A DNA stretch of 64,000 nt from Bacillota bacterium. GTDB taxonomy: Bacteria; Bacillota; Clostridia; Peptostreptococcales; Anaerovoracaceae. Below are positions 26,460-34,105 of this stretch, piece after piece (position 1 is the stretch's first letter; each line of letters begins with the position of its first letter). Both the position numbers and the translations under genes were made by a program. Location of the stretch: the NCBI GenBank assembly GCA_017416795.1, contig JAFQBD010000050.1, forward strand, positions 1-64,000, read 5' to 3'. A model generated the notes under the pieces. The model was not told where the DNA came from, did no database searches, and saw only the letters and a program-made list of their open reading frames with translations.

Positions 26460-26502
26460 AAAAAAAATCCCGCATACTTACAAAACATTAAAGCATGCGA
26501 GA
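26460..26502 (-). terminator. Terminator of the DUF1847 gene
   Basis: On the minus strand TCTCGCAT pairs with ATGCGGGA (8 pairs, one G-U) across a roughly 19-nt loop, followed directly by eight T. A second, overlapping GCGGGA/TCCCGC pairing (from 26446) is also possible. Confidence 0.6.
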
Positions 26503-26524
26503 CTTTCTGTACCATACTTACCTT

Positions 26525-27163
26525 TTATTTCAGCAGCTTCGAATAATACTTATCCGCCTGATAAAGTGCTGCCACAGGATTATGTGCAAGGACCCTATCC
26601 TTAGTCACCAGCGTAGTGCAAAGCGCATCCGAGTGTTTATAAAACAGGCTATCATGTCCTACACACAGACCGATCACGATATTAAGGTCCGTCCCCTCCT
26701 TATTCAACACTTCGGCCTGCATTATAGGATTGCACATGTTTACACCAACGGTCTCATGTGCTTTATCTATGCCGACAGAAACTTTTGGCTGAGCACCTAT
26801 CTTACATGCGGCTCCCACGACTTCAAATCCACGGTTTCTGAATATCTTAGCAGCCATACGCGCTTCCCAGAGGAGCCCGACACATGTAGCTATTCCCAGT
26901 TTCTTAGCGCCAATCTTAGATGCGAACTCGCAGATTTCTTCAACGCGTGTCATCTTACAGTAGTTTTCGAACTCCACTTCAGATGCAGCCATCATTATCT
27001 TAGTATTCTCTTCACTCTCTGTGTATAACTTCATTGTCTCTGCCAGAAAGTCCGGATCCATATTGGCAGTAGCACAAAAGTCGGGATACATCCCGCCGCC
27101 TTTGGCATCACAGCTCTTCACGGCACAGTCTACACAGCTTCTTTTGATTTCTTTATTATCCAT
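26525..27163 (-). CDS. DUF1847 domain-containing, Cys-rich putative metal-binding protein
   Basis: A 212-residue cytoplasmic protein of the DUF1847 family, found in anaerobes. An N-terminal cysteine cluster (SCVDCAVKSCDAKGG, then FCATA) and later conserved cysteines (IATCVG, ACKIG, MCNPI, GLCVGHD) point to metal or Fe-S binding. The start at 27163 has GAGG 8 nt upstream; a GTG nine bases earlier overlaps that site. Monocistronic with its own terminator. Function unknown. Confidence 0.85.
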   Translation of the reverse strand: MDNKEIKRSCVDCAVKSCDAKGGGMYPDFCATANMDPDFLAETMKLYTESEENTKIMMAASEVEFENYCKMTRVEEICEFASKIGAKKLGIATCVGLLWEARMAAKIFRNRGFEVVGAACKIGAQPKVSVGIDKAHETVGVNMCNPIMQAEVLNKEGTDLNIVIGLCVGHDSLFYKHSDALCTTLVTKDRVLAHNPVAALYQADKYYSKLLK

Positions 27164-27324
27164 ATCAGTCACCTCTTGTCGGGACAGTTCCCTCTGCTAA
27201 TCGTATTTACATTGTACCATATTCTTCCGTCATGCGGGTAAATATATGTTAGGGCTCTCACATCGTTGCGTGCGGACAATTTTAGTCCAGATTGTTTTTT
27301 TGATGTTTTTTTGGCCTTTAACTA

Positions 27325-27354
27325 TATACAAAATATAGTGGTCTGTTATATAAT
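27325..27354 (+). promoter_or_regulatory. Candidate promoter of the NrdD-like small protein gene
   Basis: TATACA, 18 nt, TATAAT (perfect -10). A nearby alternative is TTGGCC, 17 nt, TATAGT. The rest of the 278-nt gap is AT-rich with nothing else recognised. Confidence 0.5.
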
Positions 27355-27441
27355 CAAATCCCACACGACAGTATATATGGTGGCATACGATGGCCGGTTT
27401 AATATTGATTTTTAGTTTTTATGATATAAGGAGGTATTATA

Positions 27442-27732
27442 ATGTCAATCATCATCACAGGAAACGCTGATCCTAAAGAGGCTCAGGCTTATGTAGATTA
27501 TCTTGAAAACAAATATAACAGGAAGCTGGATAGACTGGATATCAAGATCGATGGCGAATATGCAGATCTCGATTATACTTTCTCTAACGTTCCTTTCGAA
27601 AGGATCAGACGTATCACAGGATACCTGGTAGGAACAATGGACAACTGGAACGATGCCAAGTCTGCTGAAGAAAGAGACAGAGTGAAACACTCCCTCGGAG
27701 AGCCAAGCTGCTCTTTGGAAGACCTTTCTTAA
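27442..27732 (+). CDS. Small protein resembling the C-terminal part of anaerobic ribonucleotide reductase (NrdD)
   Basis: A 96-residue protein whose second half, FERIRRITGYLVGTMDNWNDAK followed by ERDRVKH, resembles the conserved segment near the NrdD C terminus. The catalytic barrel, zinc cysteines and glycyl-radical site are all absent, so it is not itself a reductase. The strong AGGAGG and its own promoter and terminator argue for a real small gene rather than a decayed fragment. It may interact with nucleotide reductase or be a free-standing regulatory domain; no function is known to me. Confidence 0.6.
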   Translation: MSIIITGNADPKEAQAYVDYLENKYNRKLDRLDIKIDGEYADLDYTFSNVPFERIRRITGYLVGTMDNWNDAKSAEERDRVKHSLGEPSCSLEDLS

Positions 27733-27747
27733 AATTCAGAAAGAGCT

Positions 27748-27777
27748 GCCCTTTGCATATGCAAGGGGCTTTTTTTA
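27748..27777 (+). terminator. Terminator of the NrdD-like small gene
   Basis: GCCCTTTGC/GCAAGGGGC stem (one G-U) with an ATAT loop, followed by at least seven T. Confidence 0.85.
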
Positions 27778-27846
27778 TGCTATACTTACTGTATATGTTC
27801 GCAATTTAACGCGCTAATATGATTTTTAATAATAAGGAGGCATACC

Positions 27847-29244
27847 ATGGCAGTACTTATCAAGAACGGTATCGTAGTAACGGCTGACAATGAATTCAAA
27901 GCCGACGTTTATGTAGATGGTGAAAGCATCAAGGCCATCGGTGAGAATCTGCACGCTGCTGAAGGCGATGAGATCATCGATGCTGAAGGCAAGTACATCC
28001 TGCCGGGCGGTGTTGACCAGCATGTACATTTCTCATTCACTTACAAAGGCAGCAAGGTAAGAGGTTTCGAAACTTCCAATGCTGCGGCTGTAGGCGGTAC
28101 TACGACTCTCATCGAATTTGTAAACCAGGAAGAAGGCAAGGGGCTTGTTGAAACTATCGAAGATTATCGTAAAACTGATGCTGACGGTATCGCTATGGTC
28201 GACTACTCTTTCCATAGCGTAATGACCGATCCTCGCGACGAAGTCATCGAAGAAATCCCTAAGCTGGCAGAGGCCGGATACCCTACAATGAAGCTTTTCA
28301 TGGCATATAAAGGAATGTTCTTCCATGCTGATGATGATGCCATCCTGAAGGCGCTTTATAAAGGCAAGGAAGCAGGCGTTACCATCATGGTCCATGCTGA
28401 AAATGCCGATATGATAGATGTCAAAACTAAGCAGCTGATCGCTGAAGGCAAGACAGATCCGTATTACCACGCAGTGAGCCGTCCTCCTGTAGTTGAAGCA
28501 GAGGCAACAAGAAGAGCTATCTATCTTGCCGAAATGGCTGATGCTCCACTCTACGTAGTGCACGTTTCATGCAAAGAGGCACTCGAAGAGATCAAGCAGG
28601 CTTACGGCAGAGGTCAGAGAGTATTCGGCGAAACTTGCTCACATTATCTTGTTCTCGATACAGAAGATCTGGCTAAGCCAAACTTCGAAGGAGCTAAATA
28701 CGTTTGCTCACCTGCACTGAGAACAGAAGAGCACAGAGAAGCTCTCTGGGAAGCAGTTGACAGAAACTGGCTCAACGCCATCAGTTCAGACCACTGCGGA
28801 TTTGACTTCGCAGAGCAGAAACATATGGGATTCGGCGAAGGCAATTCATTCGCAGACATTCCTAACGGAGCCCCGTCACTTCAAAACAGACTTAACATCC
28901 TGTGGACTTACGGGGTATGCGAGGGCAAGATCTCAAGAAGCAGACTGGTTGACCTGTTCGCTACAAGCCCTGCCAAGATCAACGGCCTCGATAAGAAGGG
29001 ACAGCTGGCAGTAGGCTTCTATGCCGATATCGTGATCTTCGATCCTGATTATGAAGGTATCATGAGCGTAGAAAACAACCTGGAAGGCGTTGACTACTGT
29101 CCATTCGAAGGATTCGCTCAGAAAGGTCGTCCTGAAACAGTATTCCTCAGAGGCCAGAAGATCGTTGAAGATGCTAAGTATATCGGATACAAGGGTCAGG
29201 GCAAGCTGGTAGCAGGCAAGCCTTACGGCTCAGCATATAAATAA
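27847..29244 (+). CDS. hydA: Dihydropyrimidinase/hydantoinase
   Basis: A cyclic amidohydrolase that opens dihydropyrimidine or hydantoin rings to N-carbamoyl amino acids. The protein has 465 residues. Binuclear metal site: HxH at H59/H61 (VDQHVH), a probable carboxylated Lys in MKLFMAYKG (K149), H183 (MVHAEN), H in YVVHVSC, and Asp in SSDHCGF. AAGGAGG lies just upstream. It is followed by a carbamoyl-hydrolase and alanine racemase, forming a hydantoin or reductive pyrimidine degradation cassette. Confidence 0.92.
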   Translation: MAVLIKNGIVVTADNEFKADVYVDGESIKAIGENLHAAEGDEIIDAEGKYILPGGVDQHVHFSFTYKGSKVRGFETSNAAAVGGTTTLIEFVNQEEGKGLVETIEDYRKTDADGIAMVDYSFHSVMTDPRDEVIEEIPKLAEAGYPTMKLFMAYKGMFFHADDDAILKALYKGKEAGVTIMVHAENADMIDVKTKQLIAEGKTDPYYHAVSRPPVVEAEATRRAIYLAEMADAPLYVVHVSCKEALEEIKQAYGRGQRVFGETCSHYLVLDTEDLAKPNFEGAKYVCSPALRTEEHREALWEAVDRNWLNAISSDHCGFDFAEQKHMGFGEGNSFADIPNGAPSLQNRLNILWTYGVCEGKISRSRLVDLFATSPAKINGLDKKGQLAVGFYADIVIFDPDYEGIMSVENNLEGVDYCPFEGFAQKGRPETVFLRGQKIVEDAKYIGYKGQGKLVAGKPYGSAYK

Positions 29245-29285
29245 ATTTTCGGCTTGACATATGTATGCCGCCAAAAGGATTTGAA

Positions 29286-30611
29286 ATGAAGATAAATAAA
29301 GAAAGATTGCTGGAAATGCTCCATGATCTGAAAGAGTTCACCGACACACCGGGAAATGGTGTGACTAGATTCTCTTTCGGTGTACAGGACGCTACGGCAA
29401 GAGAATATATACTGGAAAGGGCTGTTGAGGCCGGCTGCAGTGTCGACATCGATGCCCTCCAAAACATCCGAATAGGACTTAAGACAAATTCTCCTGATAA
29501 AGATATCGTCATGGCCGGTTCCCACATCGATACTGTCCGTCACGGCGGATGGCTCGATGGGATCTACGGGGTATGCGGAGCGCTGGAAGTCATGCTGACA
29601 TTGGCAGAGTATGCAGATGCAGCTCTTGCCGGCGATAAGAGTGTATTCTCCCTTGACGATCTCAAGGCTAATTATGAAATGGTCATCTTCTCCGAAGAGG
29701 AAGGATCTAACTTCGGATCTACCATGACGGGAAGCAAGTTCGTCACCGGCTTCTATAAGGAAGAGGATCTTGGAAAGCTCAGAGATGACAAAGGTAAAAC
29801 TCTGAGACAGAGATTGATCGAACTTCCTGTCACCGATGAGGAAGATGAAGATTCCCTCGATGTCTATAGTATGGATTACTTCGATTCAGGCGAGATCCTC
29901 TGGGACTTCAATGAGATCAAGACTATGCTGGAGCTCCATATAGAGCAGGGGCCTGTCCTGGACAGTGAAGGGCTCTCCATCGGTATCGTCGACGCCATCT
30001 ATGGAATGAGAGTCATTGAGGTCACCCTTACCGGAGTGGGGAACCATGCAGGAGCAACACCTATGGGCATAAGATACGATGCGCTTTGCACGGCGGCAGA
30101 ATGTGTGCTGGCCGCAGAAGAGATCGTAAAGTCCGATGAAGATGAACGCATCGTAGCGACCATCGGTAAACTGAGCGTTTTCCCTGACTGCTCCAATGTT
30201 ATCCCGCAGGAAGTCAAGTTCACTGTTGAAGTCAGAGACAAAGACGAAGCTAAGATAAATGAATATATGGACAGCATCATCGAGCGGATCTACAACATTG
30301 CATCTGCACGACGAGTTGGGTGTGTCATAAACGAGCATTCCAAATCGAGTCCGCTGTATCTGACCAAGAGTCTCAGGAACGATATGGAAAAACTCGCTAA
30401 AGATAAGGGGCTGGCTTACAAGGTCATGGACAGTGGTGCGGTCCATGACGCATGCATGATAGCCAACTTTGTAGATACGGGTATGATCTTCGTACCAAGC
30501 ATAGACGGACGAAGTCACGTACCGGAAGAAAACACCAACGAAAAAGATCTTATAACGGGAGTGCAGTTCCTGCTGGACGTAGTGCTCAACGAAATGAAAA
30601 CGGAGGTATAA
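29286..30611 (+). CDS. M20 family N-carbamoyl-amino acid hydrolase/allantoate amidohydrolase-like
   Basis: A zinc-dependent hydrolase of 441 residues that removes the carbamoyl group from N-carbamoyl amino acids or beta-ureidopropionate. Metal ligands: H80 and D82 in GSHIDTVRHGG, D91, the EEEGSNFG pair, and HIEQGPVLD. The dimerisation-domain motif GVGNHAGATPM is diagnostic for the carbamoylase/ureidopropionase branch. The start at 29286 has AAAAGGA upstream; the in-frame ATG at 29265 has no ribosome site. It acts on the product of the upstream dihydropyrimidinase. Confidence 0.9.
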   Translation: MKINKERLLEMLHDLKEFTDTPGNGVTRFSFGVQDATAREYILERAVEAGCSVDIDALQNIRIGLKTNSPDKDIVMAGSHIDTVRHGGWLDGIYGVCGALEVMLTLAEYADAALAGDKSVFSLDDLKANYEMVIFSEEEGSNFGSTMTGSKFVTGFYKEEDLGKLRDDKGKTLRQRLIELPVTDEEDEDSLDVYSMDYFDSGEILWDFNEIKTMLELHIEQGPVLDSEGLSIGIVDAIYGMRVIEVTLTGVGNHAGATPMGIRYDALCTAAECVLAAEEIVKSDEDERIVATIGKLSVFPDCSNVIPQEVKFTVEVRDKDEAKINEYMDSIIERIYNIASARRVGCVINEHSKSSPLYLTKSLRNDMEKLAKDKGLAYKVMDSGAVHDACMIANFVDTGMIFVPSIDGRSHVPEENTNEKDLITGVQFLLDVVLNEMKTEV

Positions 30612-30614
30612 ATA

Positions 30615-31754
30615 ATGTACAAGGATGCTTTAAGAGCTGCTTGGGCTGAAATCAACATCACTAATCTTGATTACAACATCAAACAAATCAAAGAAAAAGT
30701 TGGCCCTAATAAGAGGATCACAGGGATCATCAAGGCCGACGGTTATGGACATGGTTCTGTAAAGGTTGCAACTGTTCTCAGAGCTAACGGTATCGAATCT
30801 TTTGGCGTTGCTACTCTGTCTGAGGCTATCCGCCTGAGAGAAGCAGGCTTCGTACTGGAAGAGATCGTAGTTCTCGGACTGACTCCTGATCCGTACGTTG
30901 ACACTATCGTGGAACACAGACTTACTCCTGTAGTATGTGATTTCAAGAATGCACAGGCTATTTCACTGGCTGCGGAAAAGGCCGGCATAATCATCAAAGG
31001 ATACATAGCTGTAGATACAGGAATGGGAAGAATCGGATATAATCCTGATGATGACGGCGCGATCGAAGATATCAAGGCCATTGCTGAACTGCCGAACTTC
31101 AAGATCCAGGGTCTGTTCTCACACTTTGCGACTGCAGATGCTGAAGACAAGACTTATGCTGCTGTTCAGGAACAGAGATATGCAGTATTCTACAAGAAGC
31201 TGGCTGATGCCGGTGTCAAAATGCCTGTAAGAACACTCTCCAACAGTGCAGCTATCATGGAGATCGCTTCTGCTCACTACGATATCGTCCGTCCCGGAAT
31301 CATCCTCTACGGATGCTATCCTTCAGACGAGGTCGACAAGAGTCAGATCGACCTGAAGCCTGTAATGTCAGTTAAGGCGAACATCGTTCACCTGAAGAAA
31401 GTTCCTGCAGGAACTACAGTAAGCTACGGCCGTAAGTGGACTGCCACTAAGGACAGCCTGATCGCCACTATTCCTCTCGGATATGCAGACGGTTTCCCTA
31501 GACCATATTCCGGCAAGGGCAAGGTGCTGGTAAACGGTGTAGTTGCTCCTATCGCAGGCAACATCTGTATGGACCAGTGCATGATCGACGTTACTAATGT
31601 GCCTTATGTAAGACTCGGCGACGAAGTTACTATCATAGGTAAAGACGGTATCCATGAGATCCTTGCAGACGATATCGCTACTGCAACAGGAACTATCAAT
31701 TACGAAATCGTATGCGCATTCGGTCAGAGACTGCCGAAGGTTTACGTTTACTAA
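30615..31754 (+). CDS. alr: Alanine racemase family protein
   Basis: A PLP enzyme interconverting L- and D-alanine (379 residues). Lys40 in KADGYGHG holds PLP and Tyr271 in VSYGRKW is the second catalytic base; C-terminal NICMDQCMIDV is intact. It begins 3 nt after the carbamoylase stop, so it is in the same operon. That position suggests either supply of D-Ala for cell wall or racemisation of an amino acid released by the hydantoinase route; sequence cannot separate these. Confidence 0.92.
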   Translation: MYKDALRAAWAEINITNLDYNIKQIKEKVGPNKRITGIIKADGYGHGSVKVATVLRANGIESFGVATLSEAIRLREAGFVLEEIVVLGLTPDPYVDTIVEHRLTPVVCDFKNAQAISLAAEKAGIIIKGYIAVDTGMGRIGYNPDDDGAIEDIKAIAELPNFKIQGLFSHFATADAEDKTYAAVQEQRYAVFYKKLADAGVKMPVRTLSNSAAIMEIASAHYDIVRPGIILYGCYPSDEVDKSQIDLKPVMSVKANIVHLKKVPAGTTVSYGRKWTATKDSLIATIPLGYADGFPRPYSGKGKVLVNGVVAPIAGNICMDQCMIDVTNVPYVRLGDEVTIIGKDGIHEILADDIATATGTINYEIVCAFGQRLPKVYVY

Positions 31755-31770
31755 AATATCTAAATACGAA

Positions 31771-31801
31771 AAAAATCCCTGCCTATATGACAGGGATTTT
31801 T
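31771..31801. terminator. Bidirectional terminator between alr and lipoprotein gene
   Basis: Perfect arms AAAAATCCCTG (31771-31781) and CAGGGATTTTT (31791-31801). T runs flank both sides. Confidence 0.88.
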
Positions 31802-31811
31802 ATTATTACTT

Positions 31812-32285
31812 TTACCAAATCTGCATCCAGCACTTGAAATTCGCTGTTTCTCCTGCGATCTTCACAGAAAGAGTTCCTTTGATATCCTTAAGCTCATACT
31901 GCTGCAGCATTTCCTGATTGTTGAACTGGTGTACGATCTTATTGTCAAGCTGAACTATGACCTTGAAGTTCCCTGATTCTACAGAGATGTTATCAAGGTA
32001 TACAGTCACGTCTGACTTACCGATGTAATTAGTAGTATACAGTTCAGCAACTCCTGAGAATTCCTTGCCCTTCACCTTAGTCATGCTAGTCATGTAATCT
32101 TCATCTTCACTTGATGGAGAAACGCTGTAGCTTGATGCGCCAAGATCCATATTGATTATATTGTCTTTAGTTATAGTTGCCAGATTGAAATTATCCGGAC
32201 CGTTCTCATCTGCGATCTCTACTCCGCAGCCTGTCAGTCCTAATGCGAAAACAAATATCAATAATAATGTGATTATTTTTTTCAT
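31812..32285 (-). CDS. Putative lipoprotein, function unknown
   Basis: 157 residues with a type II signal peptide: KK start, hydrophobic core and lipobox LTGC (Cys20). The mature part is acidic near its N terminus and then beta-rich, with a possible binding-domain character similar to small clostridial surface lipoproteins. GGAGGG precedes the ATG. It lies 3 nt after the SDR gene, so it ends a three-gene operon with the SDR and VUT transporter. No recognised domain. Confidence 0.8.
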   Translation of the reverse strand: MKKIITLLLIFVFALGLTGCGVEIADENGPDNFNLATITKDNIINMDLGASSYSVSPSSEDEDYMTSMTKVKGKEFSGVAELYTTNYIGKSDVTVYLDNISVESGNFKVIVQLDNKIVHQFNNQEMLQQYELKDIKGTLSVKIAGETANFKCWMQIW

Positions 32286-32288
32286 GTT

Positions 32289-32942
32289 TTAGCCCTCCCA
32301 TACAAAATTATAATTTATGGCTTCTCCACCGTCAACTAAGATGCTCTGTCCTGTACAGAACCCGTTGATCATTGTAAGGAAGTATGCCCATTCCGCTATT
32401 TCTTCAGGTGATGCCCATCTCTTCAGCGGTGTTTCATCCATGATCTGTGCCCAAAGCTCGGGATCATTTATCACGCAGTCGTTGAGAGGCGTCAGTACGC
32501 CGCCGGGATCTAAGCTGTTACATGTGGCACCATATTCGGCAACGCGCAAAGCTACATTCTTCGTATATGCCAGCACTCCGCCTTTGCTTGCACAGTATTC
32601 AGGAAACTCTGCTCCTGTATGGGCACTTGCCGATCCTATGCTAAGGATAGAGTGGATCTTTTCCTGCACCCCGTACTTTTCTGTTATGTGTATGAGCGCC
32701 TTAAGATTGACATCTATATCGTTTTCGTTCTGTGTTCCCGCATTGTTTATAAGCACGTTGACATCTTTTATGTCCGGTAAATTGTCATAGTCGCAGACAT
32801 CACATTTATGGTGAATATAATTGCCATGGGAAATCGCTGTATCATTTCGGTCGATACCTATAACTTGATGATTTTCTTTTAAGAATCGTTCGGCAATGGC
32901 CTTGCCGATGCCCTGTGATGTTCCGGTGATAAGGATCTTCAT
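32289..32942 (-). CDS. Short-chain dehydrogenase/reductase (SDR)
   Basis: An NAD(P)-dependent oxidoreductase of 217 residues. Cofactor motif TGTSQGIG (7-14), NNAG (about 66-69), catalytic Ser in ILSIGSAS and YCASK (Y and K). The C-terminal DGGEAINY closes the classical fold. Its start overlaps the stop of the VUT gene (TAATG). Substrate unknown; the classical SDR core is slightly short. Confidence 0.88.
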   Translation of the reverse strand: MKILITGTSQGIGKAIAERFLKENHQVIGIDRNDTAISHGNYIHHKCDVCDYDNLPDIKDVNVLINNAGTQNENDIDVNLKALIHITEKYGVQEKIHSILSIGSASAHTGAEFPEYCASKGGVLAYTKNVALRVAEYGATCNSLDPGGVLTPLNDCVINDPELWAQIMDETPLKRWASPEEIAEWAYFLTMINGFCTGQSILVDGGEAINYNFVWEG

Positions 32943-33721
32943 TATTGTTTCCCTCCGTTTATATACTCAAGGTATTCCTGTCCTACGTTATATCTTCTCC
33001 ATCTGCTTACGATGCGGTATCCGATAGGTGAGAAGAGAACTTCCATTATAAGCTCTGCTACTGCACCGGTCAAAGCGCAGGCTGTACACTGCAGCAGCGT
33101 CCAGTGGAATCCGTCCCAGAATATCGGTGCGAATCCTACGAATACGATGATGGAGAAAATGAGATTGTCCATAAACTGTCCGATAAATGTCGATATATAT
33201 GTCCTCGCTGCATATGCCCCCATGCCGTTAGGATTCTTCACAAATGCTTTTCCTATAGTCCAGTTCAGGAAATTATTGATAGCCGCAGATATGAGAAAGG
33301 CTATGGTGCTTCCGAGCAGTATGAACCATGTGCCGCCCAGCATATTGTCCATAGCTGTATAATCGTTGGCATTTGACGGGATGATACTGGCTATATAGAA
33401 GATCAGGCATGTGAGCAGGTTGATGGCCGATGCCAAAACCGCTATCTTATTAGATGCCTTAGGTCCGAAATATGTGGTGATGATATCCATACACATGAAT
33501 GACAGCCACGATATCAACACGCCGCCGTCCAGTGCGATCCAGTATGTCTGTACCAGCGTCTTGTTTGCCAGCAGATTCATGCAGACAACGCTGACAACAA
33601 ACAGTGACACGGCAGTTGCCGGAATGCATCTGAGCAGTATTTCTGTTTCCAGCTTCTCACGCTTCATCCATGCAGTGAGCTTGCCGGTAGTATTATTTCT
33701 GTTTAAGTTTTGATCTTGCAT
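32942..33721 (-). CDS. VUT/YhhQ-family putative queuosine precursor transporter
   Basis: A 259-residue membrane protein with about six hydrophobic segments, of the VUT (YhhQ) family implicated in uptake of the queuosine precursors preQ0/preQ1. Typical features: FMCMDIITTYFGPKASNK, and the RTYISTFIGQFMDNLIF stretch with conserved Gln/Asp. The start at 33721 has GGAG upstream. A duplicated terminator-like leader precedes it instead of a recognisable preQ1 riboswitch. First gene of an operon with the SDR and a lipoprotein. Confidence 0.85.
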   Translation of the reverse strand: MQDQNLNRNNTTGKLTAWMKREKLETEILLRCIPATAVSLFVVSVVCMNLLANKTLVQTYWIALDGGVLISWLSFMCMDIITTYFGPKASNKIAVLASAINLLTCLIFYIASIIPSNANDYTAMDNMLGGTWFILLGSTIAFLISAAINNFLNWTIGKAFVKNPNGMGAYAARTYISTFIGQFMDNLIFSIIVFVGFAPIFWDGFHWTLLQCTACALTGAVAELIMEVLFSPIGYRIVSRWRRYNVGQEYLEYINGGKQ

Positions 33722-33738
33722 AACATTCTCCAAATAAA

Positions 33739-33807
33739 TAAAAAAAGTTTTGCAAAACACAAAACTACTCCATTAATAAAAAACAGCTTTGCAAAACGCA
33801 AAGCTAC
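33739..33807 (-). terminator. Tandem duplicated terminator hairpins between tRNA-Leu and the VUT gene
   Basis: Two 23-nt copies (33785-33807 and 33746-33768), 39 nt apart, match at 20 of 23 positions. Each forms a 7-8 bp stem (AGCTTTGC/GCAAAGCT and AGTTTTG/CAAAACT) followed on the minus strand by about six U. Two of the three differences are compensatory within the stem. They end the tRNA-Leu transcript or attenuate the VUT operon. Confidence 0.75.
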
Positions 33808-33879
33808 TTATGCCATATATTATGAATAGTAGTCCTGGTTTTGTTTAACGACAGGATGGTACAAACGAACTGTCGATAA

Positions 33880-33964
33880 TGGTGCGGCTAGAGGGACTTG
33901 AACCCCCACGTCGGTTGACACTAGAACCTAAATCTAGCGCGTCTGCCAATTCCGCCATAGCCGC
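33880..33964 (-). tRNA. tRNA-Leu (anticodon TAG)
   Basis: An 85-nt class II tRNA with encoded CCA on the minus strand. Acceptor arms are GCGGCTA/TAGCCGC with discriminator A; the anticodon loop contains TAG; the long variable arm is present; the T arm has GGTTCAAGTCC. It reads CUN codons, mainly CUA and CUG. Confidence 0.94.
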
Positions 33965-33992
33965 ATGTCTTATTTAATTTGTTGACCTTATA

Positions 33993-34021
33993 AGTTTAGC
34001 TTTTAGCCGGATGTTTGTCAA
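33993..34021 (-). promoter_or_regulatory. Promoter of tRNA-Leu
   Basis: The minus strand shows TTGACA (perfect), 17 nt, TAAACT, with the predicted start about 22 nt before the mature tRNA. Confidence 0.65.
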
Positions 34022-34065
34022 TGCTCATTTTATGTATATTTTCAAGTCATCCTTTTAGCAGCATT

Positions 34066-34096
34066 ATAAAAGCGGCAAAGCTTCTGCCCTGCCGCT
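34066..34096 (-). terminator. Terminator of sulP
   Basis: AGCGGCA (34071-34077) pairs with TGCCGCT (34090-34096). TTTTATAAT follows on the minus strand. It is 10 nt after the sulP stop codon. Confidence 0.75.
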
Positions 34097-34105
34097 CCGT
34101 GCTCT

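Noticed and set aside
33722..33880. preQ1 riboswitch upstream of the VUT transporter
   Set aside because: No class I, II or III preQ1 consensus core could be found; only two duplicated terminator hairpins are present.
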